Assembly (NCBI GenBank): GCA_013397795.1
Contig: VZTJ01000074.1
Coordinates: 323,614 to 387,613 of the forward strand
Source: Orthonyx spaldingii
Lineage: Eukaryota > Chordata > Aves > Passeriformes > Orthonychidae
Length of the DNA: 64,000 bases
Direction of reading: 5' to 3'
Shown here one piece after another: positions 37,091 through 48,905 of the stretch (position 1 is its first letter; every line of letters starts with the position of its first letter). The translations under genes were made by a program, and so were the position numbers. The notes under the pieces were generated by a model. It ran no database searches. It was not told where the DNA came from and worked only from the letters and a program-made list of their open reading frames with translations.

Positions 37091-39831
37091 GGATTGTCTG
37101 GCGGGATTAAACCACATTGGAACCATTTTGGAAAGAGTTTGATTCTTTGATTCTTTCGTATACAAATCTGACATCAAAGCAAAGTCCTGGTGTCTGTCAG
37201 ATACATCCTTCATCCCTAGAAAGAGATAAAACAGCCTCCTGTCAGTCAGATAACACGATAATTAGACAGCGTGATAATGCATTTATCCTGGCGCTTACAA
37301 TCCTTGATCATATATTGCAATTATGTATACAGGCCACAGCAGCCAGTGTCTTTAATTATAACCTTGATGGCCAAATGATAGGAAGCAAGAGTCTTCCTAA
37401 GGGTAGGAAAAAAAGAGTCTTTTAATTAATTTTTATAGATCCTCACTGAATATAATAGAAGGGATTCATATGAAAGCCTTAGCCAGAGTGTTTGTGTGAC
37501 CTCACAAACATGTTTATAAAGAAGCAGCAGTGCGTGGCTGCTACATTCATATAGGGCAGATATTAGAGCAATGTGAGATAGGTACCAACCCAGATAGAAA
37601 CACCAGATAGCACAGCACTTCAGTTTGATGTTAATCTGCTGCCCAGAAAATTCATAGTTAAATGAGTATAATAATCTTACTACTGAGCTTTATTAAGAGT
37701 AAGTTTTTTAAGATACATACCAGACTTATAGATTTCTCACTCATTTAACCAGCAACTTCTTGGTTGCTTAGCAAATCTCAGCTAGAGAAAAACAAATGGG
37801 TGATATGATCCCCCCTGCAATAAACTGCCTCTGTACTGGCATGGAGAAGGTTCCTGGATCAGGAGCCTGATTGCTTATTCCTAGTAAAAATGTGTTTTTT
37901 CTTGCATTTCATTTAACTGCAATTATGTTTTTGAGTTTTTCATGCATTATGAAGCCCTCGATTAAAATAAATTAAGCAAATGGAGGCAGAGAAGCGGGAA
38001 GTGGTTGTAAAAGGTGTCAGTCCTAGAGTTCATAATTGTGGTGCTTGAGATTTATCAATTTTCTATTGCTCAGTGTTTGGTGTCATGAAAAACCCACTGA
38101 GTGGTGCATGTCTGGCGGCTGGTCCAGCCCTGACCCTCCTCCAAGTCCATTCCTGCTCTCATAGAGAAAAGTGACCGTGTAACCAAATCCCTTTGTGAAG
38201 GGTCACGGTGACCGTGCCCAGGGGATCGCCAGGAGTGAAAATGCCACAGCCTGGACATCTGCCTGACTCTCAGGATTGAAGGACAGAAGCATAGAAGAAA
38301 AGGAGAAACTTAAAGTGAGGATTTTCCCAAGGGAAACTGCTGTTAGGAAGCGCTGAAAGGTTACACAGTGAAAATCAGGCCCTTTAAAATAAGATACCCC
38401 AAAACTGAAACACCTGGGGAAAATGGTTACTTTGGGAAAACTGAAGTGCAGATACAATCATCTGGTTACAGAAGGCAACCAAACCAATGGTACAGGTGTT
38501 AGAACATGGACTTATCTTCAGACACCAACTGTGAGCAGGACAAGGATAAACCACCTTGGCTGTGACTGTGCATTTGCTTAGGAATTATCAGCACGGTGAT
38601 AATTGGTATAGATTGTTTCTTGTTCTTCAGAACAGAACTATGTGTTTATCCAACTCAAATGGTCCCTGAGGGGTTGGGGGTCATTCTCTGCATCACTTAT
38701 TCTTGTAAGGCCTCTCCTGTCTCTCCTAATGCCACTGCAGGGCTTTCCTCTGCAGCTTCCCCTTAGGCTCTTCCCAGCAACAGTGTCCTCCAGCTTATCC
38801 TTAGTGTCTGAATAATGCAATTCCTCGTTGTCAGCAGTCCCAGGTGCATGGCATAGCTGGGAAATGAGGCCTGTTTGGCAGCTGAGCCTCTACTGCCCCT
38901 GTGCCCAGTCCAGACTCTCAGGAGGTGACTGCTGAAGTAATTTGCTGTGGCTCCTTGGACGATCAGCAGATCTGAGGAGCTGCTGGGCATGCACAGTCAG
39001 AAAAGACACGTGGAATACACTGAGTAGTTGCAAAACAACTGTGCCTACGTGGTTAATAAGGCTTGTGCAGAGGGAAACCCCTTTCAGACTGAAAGGCCAG
39101 GACTTGGACCCTCAGGATATTAAGATGGTACCTTTGATGGTCCTGTGGTTCTTCTGCAGCAACCCCTTCTTGCTCCCATCTTTGCGCCCTAAAGCACCAG
39201 CCACTGTGTCTGCAGAACCTCAGAGGAGATAAAGATTCCCATGGAAAATCACCATGGAAATTCCTCCTCCAAAATTAGAGGATTAGTCTGCACTGGAGAG
39301 CCACATGCATGCAAGGGAAGAAGCCACAAAGCTTTTCTTAGTTCTGCTACGTGCTTCACACATCTTTTGGTGGGTCTTGTGAAGCATTTTCTCCTCGGAT
39401 TTAATCATACTGTTTTAATACAGTATCTAAAAGATACTGGCCACATTATTTATTCACATAAAGTTTTCCTTTTTAATAGAGGAAAATGAATTATGTAAAA
39501 CAGAAAATAAAAGCTTTTTGACCTCAGTGATTCTTTTCTGTCACAAAACCCAAACAATGTCTTCATGCTTCTGGGATCCTAGATTAAAATTTTAAAAATC
39601 TGCCGAAGTGGATCACTCTTCAGGAGTCAAAGAACCAAATGAAACCCACAACATCAGAAAATATTTATTTTGTGGGAGAAAACCTGAAGCAGACATTACA
39701 AATTCCCATTCTATGAAAAGTAATGATGGGAATTGCTTAACTAGCTACATGTTTTGGTACATTACTGTTGACTCCTTATTGCAATATTAAAGTGTCAAGT
39801 GGATTCAACCAACTAATATCACTTTGTATGC

Positions 39832-39909
39832 CATATATAAGTGTGTATATATGTAAATATATATGTGTGTAACTATATATATATATGGAAATATACATAC
39901 ATATACATA
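39832..39909. repeat. TA/TG-rich low-complexity tract
   Basis: An alternating purine-pyrimidine stretch made of interrupted TATA, GTGT and ATAC units, for example nine or ten alternating bases around 39874-39886. A degenerate microsatellite; frames crossing it code only for Tyr/Ile repeats. Confidence 0.85.
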
Positions 39910-42900
39910 AAAGCAACTGGTAAATGCAGTATTTCATGTTATAAATCACTCTTCCAGCCATCCCTGCCAATAACACCCGATGCTGAAGATCTTATAGAAT
40001 ATTCCTCTTTGGCTGTGGGTGTTGCCTTGTGGTCATGGCCCTGTGGGGATGGATTAGCCTTCAAATACCTGGGCTGAGAAGCTGCCAGGAGAACACCACA
40101 TCTTTGGATCTCAGTGAGGCAAGGGGATATTTATCAGTAGCTTCCATGAGGTTAGGAATTGCCTCATGAATATTTACATGTGGAAAGAGATAAACTATGC
40201 AAATGTATCCAGGACACCCATTTACCGCTGTGGCATCTCCCTTGGTTTGAGATAAACAGGAAGCTCCCAGAAGACAAGCTCTGTTCCTGGTGGAGGGCTA
40301 AAGAGTGAGAAAACTAACACGTGAGAGTGCTGGAAGGAGACTGGAGGAGGTGTTAGGCAGGGGATGCATTTCCATTGCTCCTGGAAGAACAGGAGGAGGA
40401 AGAGGTGGCAGCCATTGTGAAGGCAACAGCAGATTTTGTTATGGCTTGAAGCAGCTGCAGGGGTGTAAGGGCATAGCTCCCAACTGCTGATCTATATATA
40501 ATATAAAAATAGCAGCAATAATAATAATTACAGAGTAAAGCTGGGAAGTATTGAATTAGGGACTGCAATTCCAATAAGGGCTTCTGTATGACCTGATAGA
40601 CAGTAAGAGTCCCAGATGGAGGTGGAATTGTGGTTCTGCAGCTCACAGCTGCCAGCTGGAGTTTTTAACATGCATCCCTTCTTTTTTGCTTGTTGATCAC
40701 TTAGTAGACACAAACTCCCACTATACAATTAACTCCAAGCTGCACAGCACCAGCTACAAGAAAGTTCCTCTATTTTACCTGACGCAAAACCAGCCAGACA
40801 TATCTGGCACCTCATGTGCAGGACCTGTGCAGGACTCTTCGCTTCATTCCAAACACTCTACACTGTGGCTCCATGCCTACCCAAATTAGGAATAATTAGC
40901 TCAAGCACTGGTGCAGCTGTGCAACTTCTTGTGTCAGAGCTTCACCACATCCCTTCCTTACCTCAGCTTTTGCACTGATGCTCCACCGTGTCCCATTTCG
41001 CAATGCAGACTCTTCCATGCACAGCGGGGGGGTTTGCTCACCGAAGCCGTTTTGCATTTCGTGGTGTTCCTGGGAGGAGAGCGCGTAACTCTCTGGCTTT
41101 TTGGTCACAGCTTCCCTGTCCTCTGCCTGAGGTTGGAGAAGCTGGAAGGGGCCAATTCCACATCAGAACCATCTGGTGAATCCTGATAAACCGTTGGACT
41201 GGTTACCTTTATTGTTCCTCCAAGACACATCACATGTGTTCTTGGAAGTCACCGTGTTTGTATTTCACTGGAGATGAGAAGGATTAAATAAATAGCAGTG
41301 GTGGTTTTCTAGCCCTGGTAGGGAGACCTGCAGAGGCTTTTCCTTCATCTGGGATCACGTGGCTCTCTCGAGTAGGCATATATAGTAATAACCACAAATC
41401 ATTTGAAAACAGGACCTGTCCCTTGGAAAGTTACTGCTTCCAGTTCCTTTTTGCAGCTTTCAGCCTATCGGTTGTCCTGAAAAGTTCCAGGTTTTGCTCA
41501 GCACTGTGTGAGCATGTTCCACCAGGCCTGGGGGCCCCTGAAAGTGGAAACACTTTGGTTCCAGTGGCTGTTTTCCCAGAAATACTTCAGGTATTTCCTC
41601 TTCTCTGTGCAGTCCTAGACTCCAGATCCTATCCTATTTTAACTGCAATGTTTTGGAGCATCTCTCCTCCCCTGGATTTCTCTTTCCCACTTTCCCTGAT
41701 GCCTGCTGTGTTTGAGTGTACTATTTTTGTTTAGAGTGGCCTTTCTGCCACTGCTTTTTGAAACATTTTTTCCCAAGTTGATCCAAGGCTAAAGGGACAG
41801 ACATGAAGAAGAACAAAGTCTATTCCTATCAGAAAAACCATCCCAGTTTAAGTTTCCAAGTCCCAAGATATATGCGCTTGGATTTTGTTGTATGCACAGC
41901 TTGGACATGCTGTGATCAGGAAAAGTCCTACTGGTGCCATGCAGCCTCAGGAAGGTGCCAGGAACATCAGGAGACCTCACAGTTTGGCAGCTGATACCTT
42001 TGGAGGGGCGTTCAGAGAACCCAAGAGAAGGAAGTGGGGCAGCAACTTGTTGTGTATTGGGGCCTTAGCTGGAAGTGAGGGCAACGGGCAGGGAGTTGTT
42101 CTCTAAAACGAGGGTCAGTGATGTTCGTCAGCTTCCATGAGGACGGTCAGTCCTTCACTGATCCTCAGGAATGGCACTTCAGAATGGAAAAGGACTCCTA
42201 CTCAGAACTCTGCAGCCTCTCAGACTTCCTTTGAAATCTGTTTTTTGCTTTAGAAAGCTTCAGTGACTAAAAACTCCAAATCTATTTCAAGAAAGAGCGC
42301 TAATTAAAAAATAGGCCTTATTTAGATTTTGGATTTGAGCTGATCCTTACCAGTATACATGTTTCATATTTCACAGGGCAGGAATGTTGGGACAGGCAAC
42401 TTTGTTAGGCTACAGAAACGGGAAAGGAAGGTCTGTGCAGGTGAGAAAATGTGGATTTTTAAATTAGCTATCTGGCATCTCTTGAACATCATTGGGCAGA
42501 CCTCCAAGCAAAGAGAATCCCATCTGAACTTCACATTAACTGGTCATAATCCTCTTCAATGTAGCCCAGGTCAGAGAATGGGGGTTACACCAGTGCAAAC
42601 ATGACAAATCAGGGCCTTCAGCATTTCTCCAATTACCTTTTCTGTATTTCTGGGTTTTTAAACAAAATTTATATTTGGATCCCAAGCAAGCATGACAGCA
42701 TCACTTAATCACCTTTCTAATCATTCCTTTAAAAATTATTTCTTTCATTTTGTCCTCCAGCCAGGAGAATTGAGTTATAAACCAGCTTAATGTTAATTCT
42801 TCTTACTTTGATGAGGGGTAATTAAATTCATACCTCTTTGAGTAAGCTGTTAAAAGCCACAGTTAATCAATGTTTCGGACAATATGTCCTCATTAAGAAA

Positions 42901-45900
42901 TGTTGTTTTTTGCTGAGAAATAAACCACACTCCTTGAAAGCATGCACCTATTTGCTCTGGGATCTTCATGGGGGCCAGGGTACTTACACAGCACATAGTT
43001 CACCTACAGCTGTGTGAAGTGGTTTATTCTGCTGAAAATGTACTTTGCCTATGACTCTTCTGAAAAAAAAAAGGGATTATTGCCCATGGGGCATTGTATT
43101 AGTGGGGCTGAGACATCCTGATTCCAAACAGTCATTAAGCAAATCAGAAGTAATTTATACTGTGGTGAAGAAATTATTGCAAAGCCTGCCAGCTGTCTGG
43201 CCCTCCCAGTATGGCTTCAGACAGGACTTTGAAGGTCGGTTCAGGAGCATTTCTCTTACACTGTGTTGTTGTTGTGACTCCAGGAGGACAGTCAAGTTCG
43301 GAGGCAGGCCCCGGTCCAGCAGAAGTTTAAACATCTGCATAGTTTTAAGCATGTGAGCAATCCCATAGGAGTTAACAAGGCTACTTTAAATGCTTAGAAT
43401 TAGGCATGTGCTTAAGAGCTTTGCTGGACAGGAGCCATGGTAAGAACCAGCCCCAACTGTGACCTAAAATTAAAACTGGAACACTTTAAAGATTAATTAA
43501 GGCCTTGTCTACATGGGAAAAATTCTTCATAGTGGCATGAGAAACTTTCTTCTCATAGTGTTTGTGGCCCAACTGGATTCAGACCATTTAAAGTGGAGTC
43601 GACTCTTATGAGGTTTCCTGACCACACTCAGGAGGTGTGGAGAGTTTGGAAATGCACCCAATGTTTGGAAGCAAATCTTTCATTCCCCAGTGCATATGAA
43701 ATTTGTATGCCTTCACAGTCAGCTTTATGATAGCATCGTCCTTTCAACCCCTGGGAAAATGGCAGAGCCATTCAAGTAGCCAGAAAGCAAATAAACAGAC
43801 ACATTGCACTCCTCCCTTCTTCACCACAACTATTGAATTCCCTGAGCGCCGCAAGCCGGAACTATTGTCCTTTTAAAGCCTAGGGATTTGAGGGCTTGGA
43901 ATCTGTGGATCTAGTTCTCTCCACCAGAAGACATCTGCTTTAGCACTCCAGAGGGGCTGTGGAGTAGATGTGACTTGCACTTGCGTGTTGTTCCTTTTGT
44001 GTTCCAGACGGGCAGGGCAGGGAGGGGATTGGTGTGTGTGGCCAGGCCATGAGGGAGCACTGGACACGGTGTTCCAGCCCAGCACGTCATGCCTGGGGCA
44101 CAGCACTGTGCCTGCAAACCCCGCCAGCAGGGCATGAGGGGCAGACAGAGGCCTGCACCTGTGAGTGATGGAAAGTTGTTGGTTTGGTCTTGATATGAAG
44201 GACCTCGACAAATCTGGATGAGAACAATGTTTTATGTGCTGGTTTTAGCTGTCCTGCTGTTTTGGCTTTTGTTTTGTTTTCTGTGGGAGGACTAGGCCTG
44301 GATTTAAGTGTCTTTGTAAAAGCTGAAGCCGTCTGCTTCACTGGGGCACAGATGGAGCCTTCTTCCTTCCCTTGGGTACAGGGGCACTGTGTCAGTGCTT
44401 TTGGGGAAATTATATGCATACATCACTTTAACATTAAAAGAAAGGCAGAGTTTTTAGGGACTCAACATTTCTTCTGATTTGACTGCACTGAAGCTTTGTT
44501 TCCTGGGGTCAGGGCTTTGTCATCTGTATCATAGCAGAGCTGGACAAATCTGCTAGCCACCCTTCACCTTTGGAGACCAAATATTTACTTGCAGGCAGGG
44601 CATGTCATCCTTCAGCTGAAGAAAATGCTCAGTCTGAATTAGAGTCATCTCTGCTGTGGCCTGGGACAGCTTATGGTAGAAAAGAGATCTCTGGGTAGCT
44701 GAAAGTGCATATGTCTCTACTTCCAATATTTTTATATTCATTTCTTTGCAGTAGTTTGGCTCTTAATTGGTATTAAAAAGCCAGCTAGTGAGTAAATAGA
44801 AATAATGAAACTCCATGCTCCTGTGCTGCCTTGCATTTATGAAGTTCAGACCGAGCAGTAATTAATCTCTGCTGGCTTCCATGTGTGCGTAAATCTCCAA
44901 TCACTTTGTACAACTCATGTACAATTTATCCACGGAATAAATGGGTCTCAATTGTGTCATTGAGGTGGGGCCTCCTCAGAGGGGGGAGGTGGCACATGGA
45001 GCAGTTTGCTGTGAGGTTACAGAGGGACTTCTTCCTGCTCTGCATCCAAATAGAGGATCACACTCCCAACTTCTACATGCAGACCTCATGGGACCTTTTT
45101 CTGTCCCTGGGTTTCTCAGAGTAAAGGCTGGCTGAGAGTTATGTGAGCTCTTGAACACCCCAGTAAGGAGAAGGCTTCTTAAGGCTTCCTTTTCACTGTG
45201 CACCCACAGCTCTGCTGCCTGCTCCAAGTTCAGATCAATCCTTTACATCACCTCCTGCACCTTTTGTCTCACCTCCAGCAGTTAGAAATGGAGAAAACCT
45301 GAAATCACTCAAAAAAAGAGCCAATTTTTTCCTGGCTTTCATTCCTTACCCTTCTGACAGTTTGCGTGCATAAAAACTGGGGAGAATCTGTACCCAGGGA
45401 TACTGAATTTATGGGTGTTTTTAGAAAAACAACTTGCCTGGTTTGTTTTCTTTTTTTCTGTCTTTATCAATCTGCTCCTTAATGCAATCAGGGACTTGCA
45501 GTGCACTTATGAGGATCACTGGACCAGACTCCCAGCATAAGATGAAGGAGATACTCCAAAAAACAGGCAGCTTGTGAGTTTTTCCCCTGTATTTCTAGCC
45601 CATGTTTGATGGACTCTAAAGTCGTATACAAAACACAGCAGGTTGAAAAATTAGATTTTGTTTGTTACTGCTGTTGTTGTGATTCTCCTGTAGAAAATGA
45701 CAGTGTTTCATTAAAAATTACAAGTTAAGATTAGTGAAAACCCTACAAAACTCGTGTCTCAATATATGATCCATTTTGGCTGAAACATTGGAGATTTGGA
45801 GTTTCTGATGACATGAAAAATATGGGCACAGATTGATGAAAGTGGTCATGTTCTGCAGATGCTTTTATCTGGTTTAAAATAAATTATTTTAATCTAATTG

Positions 45901-46152
45901 TAGCTAAGCTTTTCAGGCTGATCAATCAATCAACTGTTAAATGGGAATTGAGGTCACTGTTATCTATTCCCATGCAGAGTTACCAGGACATGTAGGAAAG
46001 TCTCCCATCTCACATGGGGCTAAAAGTAATGGAAATCAACATCAAAAGGAGAAAAATGAGTGAAGCAGATTTGTTTATATAAATGGTTACACCCAGCATT
46101 CTGAAAAATAAATACCCTGCTCAGACCCAAAAATGAATTAAAAGTTAATTGG

Positions 46153-46172
46153 AAACAAACAAACAAACAAAC
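46153..46172. repeat. AAAC microsatellite
   Basis: Five AAAC units in a row, followed by TAGC. A short simple repeat with no associated gene. Confidence 0.85.
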
Positions 46173-48440
46173 TAGCATAAATAACTTCACAGGTATTGAG
46201 GATTAAAACCTAAGCCCATCTGAAAAGGAGAGGCGGATAAACAGGCTTGAGGGAAATAGAAACCCATGTGAACCTTTGTCTAAAATTCCAGCTCAGCCAA
46301 ACTCAAATCTTTTAAGGTTCAAAAAGATCTTTTTGCTTTAATTATCGCAAGTGTCTCTGTTCTCTGGCTCACGGTATGACTAAAAGCCATGAGAAGGTTG
46401 GTCATGGAAATTTTCAGCTCTTTGTTTGGTGTTATTGCAGTGTTGGTGCCTTTCAGCAACTGCTTGTTTTCACATCCCTGCCACTGGCCGGGCGAGTTTC
46501 CCTAAAGAGCAGCTTCTCAGCGGGGCAGACGCCTCATGCTGCCTCTCCAGTGGGATTCAACCCACAGCCACGAGGGAGACCAGCTCCAAATGCAGAGAGC
46601 CTGGGGCTGTCAGCCTTTGGCAATGCTAAAACAGGAATTTTTTGTCGTGTGAGAGATGTAAGTGGCACCCAGGTTACAGCCACAGCCTCAGTGCTCAGGT
46701 TAGCTGTGCATTCATTTGGCTGTGTCGAGGTGTTGATTCACCGCCAGCCACAGCCCAGATGCAGGTGCTGCAGGGCCCACCAGAAATGGGTGGGAATATT
46801 TTGCAAACCAGGGAAGACTTCGGCATCTCTGGTACTGACCTACTTTAGCAGAAAAAGTTCAATATTAAAATGGAATTAAATGGATGTACCTTGACCACAG
46901 TTAAGCAACACATTTAACCACATATGTCTGAAATTAGCTTTTTAATGGGAATTAGATGTTCTCAGTGAGTGGGACTTGCTGGAACACACAACGGTCTTCA
47001 TTTATGACTGGGGACAGGTATCTGTGGAGTGGAACAGTTGCAGGAGGGTGTGATATGGCTTTAACTTGTTTTCCCTTTGGTGTTTTTCCATAGGGACAAG
47101 CAAAACACTACAGCAGAGAGCATTGGTTATAAATACTTCATCAAATTATTCAGCCTCCTAGTTTCAGAACTGCTTCTGACTAGACTTTCATTTTCCCATT
47201 TTTTGGCATCACCTTGAAATTATTGGATCATTTTAAATGAGGCGGGGAAAAGGTGTTTCACTCCTCGTATCCCTTTTTGTTTCTTTTGACTCTCTGGTGC
47301 TGGTGCTGTATTTTGAGTTGTTTGGGTCACTGGGTGTTGCTTCTATTTCATGATTGAATCACTGTAACTGTTAAGTGTCAGAATGAAAGAAATCAAAGGG
47401 ATTTAAAATATCAACACAAACTTCCAGGAAGGATTTGCCTGACTGTTAAGTGAAAAACATGGCACTCCGGTCATGAAAAATGAGAAAGAAATTCACAGGT
47501 ATGAGTCATGTTGGAAAGAAAAATTGTAAACTCAGCCTGGAATATTGCTGAGGCAAACCTGTGAGTGTGGGTCTCTGTGGCTGCTGTTCAGTTTCCATTA
47601 AGGTGATTTGTTTAGATTTTTAGTAGGTATCAAAAGCAGAAAGTGAACCTTCATCAGGTGAGGATTTGCCCCCCCATATGCCATAGGAAGAGTGTGGATA
47701 AACTGGTGTGGAAGGGCAGGAGATTAGGGACAGAGTAGCACAAGAAAACCCCACCAAAATCGGGTAGATGTGACAACATTGGCGAGTCTGAAACCATATC
47801 ACACAAACATAAATTCAGGGTTTACTGTAGATTTTGTGTGTTACAGTAAAGTTATGGTTTCCAACCATGTATTTGTACTTACAGGTGAGTTTCCAAGACC
47901 AACATTTTTAGAGGTGCAAGGACAAATGCACTGAAGTCTGAGTAGCTTTAAAAACATCTCTGCTTATCGAAAGGTTTTGAGTAGGGGGGCTCTGACCCAA
48001 GCTTTTCAATATTTCATAATTCTGAAAAAAAATGAACCCTTCACCTTTGCATAAAGGGCTCCATTCAGTTTGCATTCCTGTTTGGTTACCTTATTGGTTC
48101 ATTTTTGGCCTTGACCTATTTGCACATCACTGGAACACTCTCCTATAGCTAATGCTACACATCAGGTTTGCAAAAATGACTGCATTTGAGGCACTCAGTA
48201 AATCTTCCAAGCAGCTCAAAGGTCAGATTGTAAGAAATATCTGAAATAACTCTCCAGAAAAATGAGAAGAGAAGAACTCAGAATGTGAGCACCATAACAT
48301 TTATTTCTGGCAGCCCACGCTGTTTTGTTGCTCTCTGCAAGGTGTGTCAGAATAGAGCATATGAGTATCTTTGAAATGAAGATATAAATTACCATTCCTC
48401 TGCTTTCCTCCCTGCCCTCCAACTGTGTTTTGATTTGCTG

Positions 48441-48478
48441 TTCTTTTTCTTCTTCTTTCTTTTTTGATTTCCTCCCTA
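48441..48478. repeat. Polypyrimidine TTC-rich tract
   Basis: A CT-rich, nearly pure pyrimidine run with TTCTTC units. It could act as a splice-acceptor-like tract for the plus strand, but no AG with a convincing exon follows. Confidence 0.75.
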
Positions 48479-48764
48479 CTTTCTCCTTTAACTCTCCCTG
48501 CCAAGGGGGAGGTTGCTAAAATTGCCAGTCCACTCTGTAAATGCAGCTTTTCCTATTGGTTTTGCACAGAATCCTGGTCTGAAGCCCATCACAACCCCAG
48601 GAGATTCTTTCCATGCACATCCATGGGCTTGAGATCAAGTTGAGTAAGGAGAATTTTTTCCAGTGTGCATCTTTGAGCTCTCTGCCCCACCTGTTTCCCA
48701 CCAGACCCTGTCACGGGTATTAAATGTAATTCATGGCTAATTATGGATATTTACACCTCGACCT

Positions 48765-48905
48765 CAAAGCCATCCGCTTCCACCTGCGCCGCGGCCTCCG
48801 TGGGCTCGGGGAGCGGCGAGCGGGAGGGACACGGGAGCAGCTGTGTTTGTTTGATCTCCTCGCTGCCAGGTCCCTGCGCTCGGGCTGGAAGGGCGGACGG
48901 AAGCT
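48765..48905. promoter_or_regulatory. Small CpG-rich patch
   Basis: By hand count about 16 CpGs fall in 140 bases, including GCGCCGCGGCCTCCG and GAGCGGCGAGCGGGAGG, bounded by AT-rich DNA. A plus-strand frame starting at 48733 runs 99 codons through the patch. It is strongly basic, ending in a GKKRV...SPRRLREL-type tail, but matches no family I know. An equally open minus-strand frame overlaps it. It may be a tiny orphan CpG island; its length is below the usual threshold. Confidence 0.35.

Larger units (their letters stand above)
37091..48764. other. Long non-coding stretch, no gene seen
   Basis: More than 11 kb without a recognisable exon, RNA gene or dated transposon. It includes AT-rich motif clusters (37224-37400, 42740-42900), TA/CA low-complexity at 39832-39909, an (AAAC)n tract at 46153-46172 and a pyrimidine tract at 48441-48478. 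The plus-strand frame 46376-46879 (167 codons) is the longest here. It matches nothing, is only locally GC-rich and is consistent with chance. Confidence 0.55.

Noticed and set aside
46376..46879. 167-codon plus-strand frame
   Set aside because: No domain, no repeat of the frame in a known protein and length compatible with chance in a locally GC-rich stretch.
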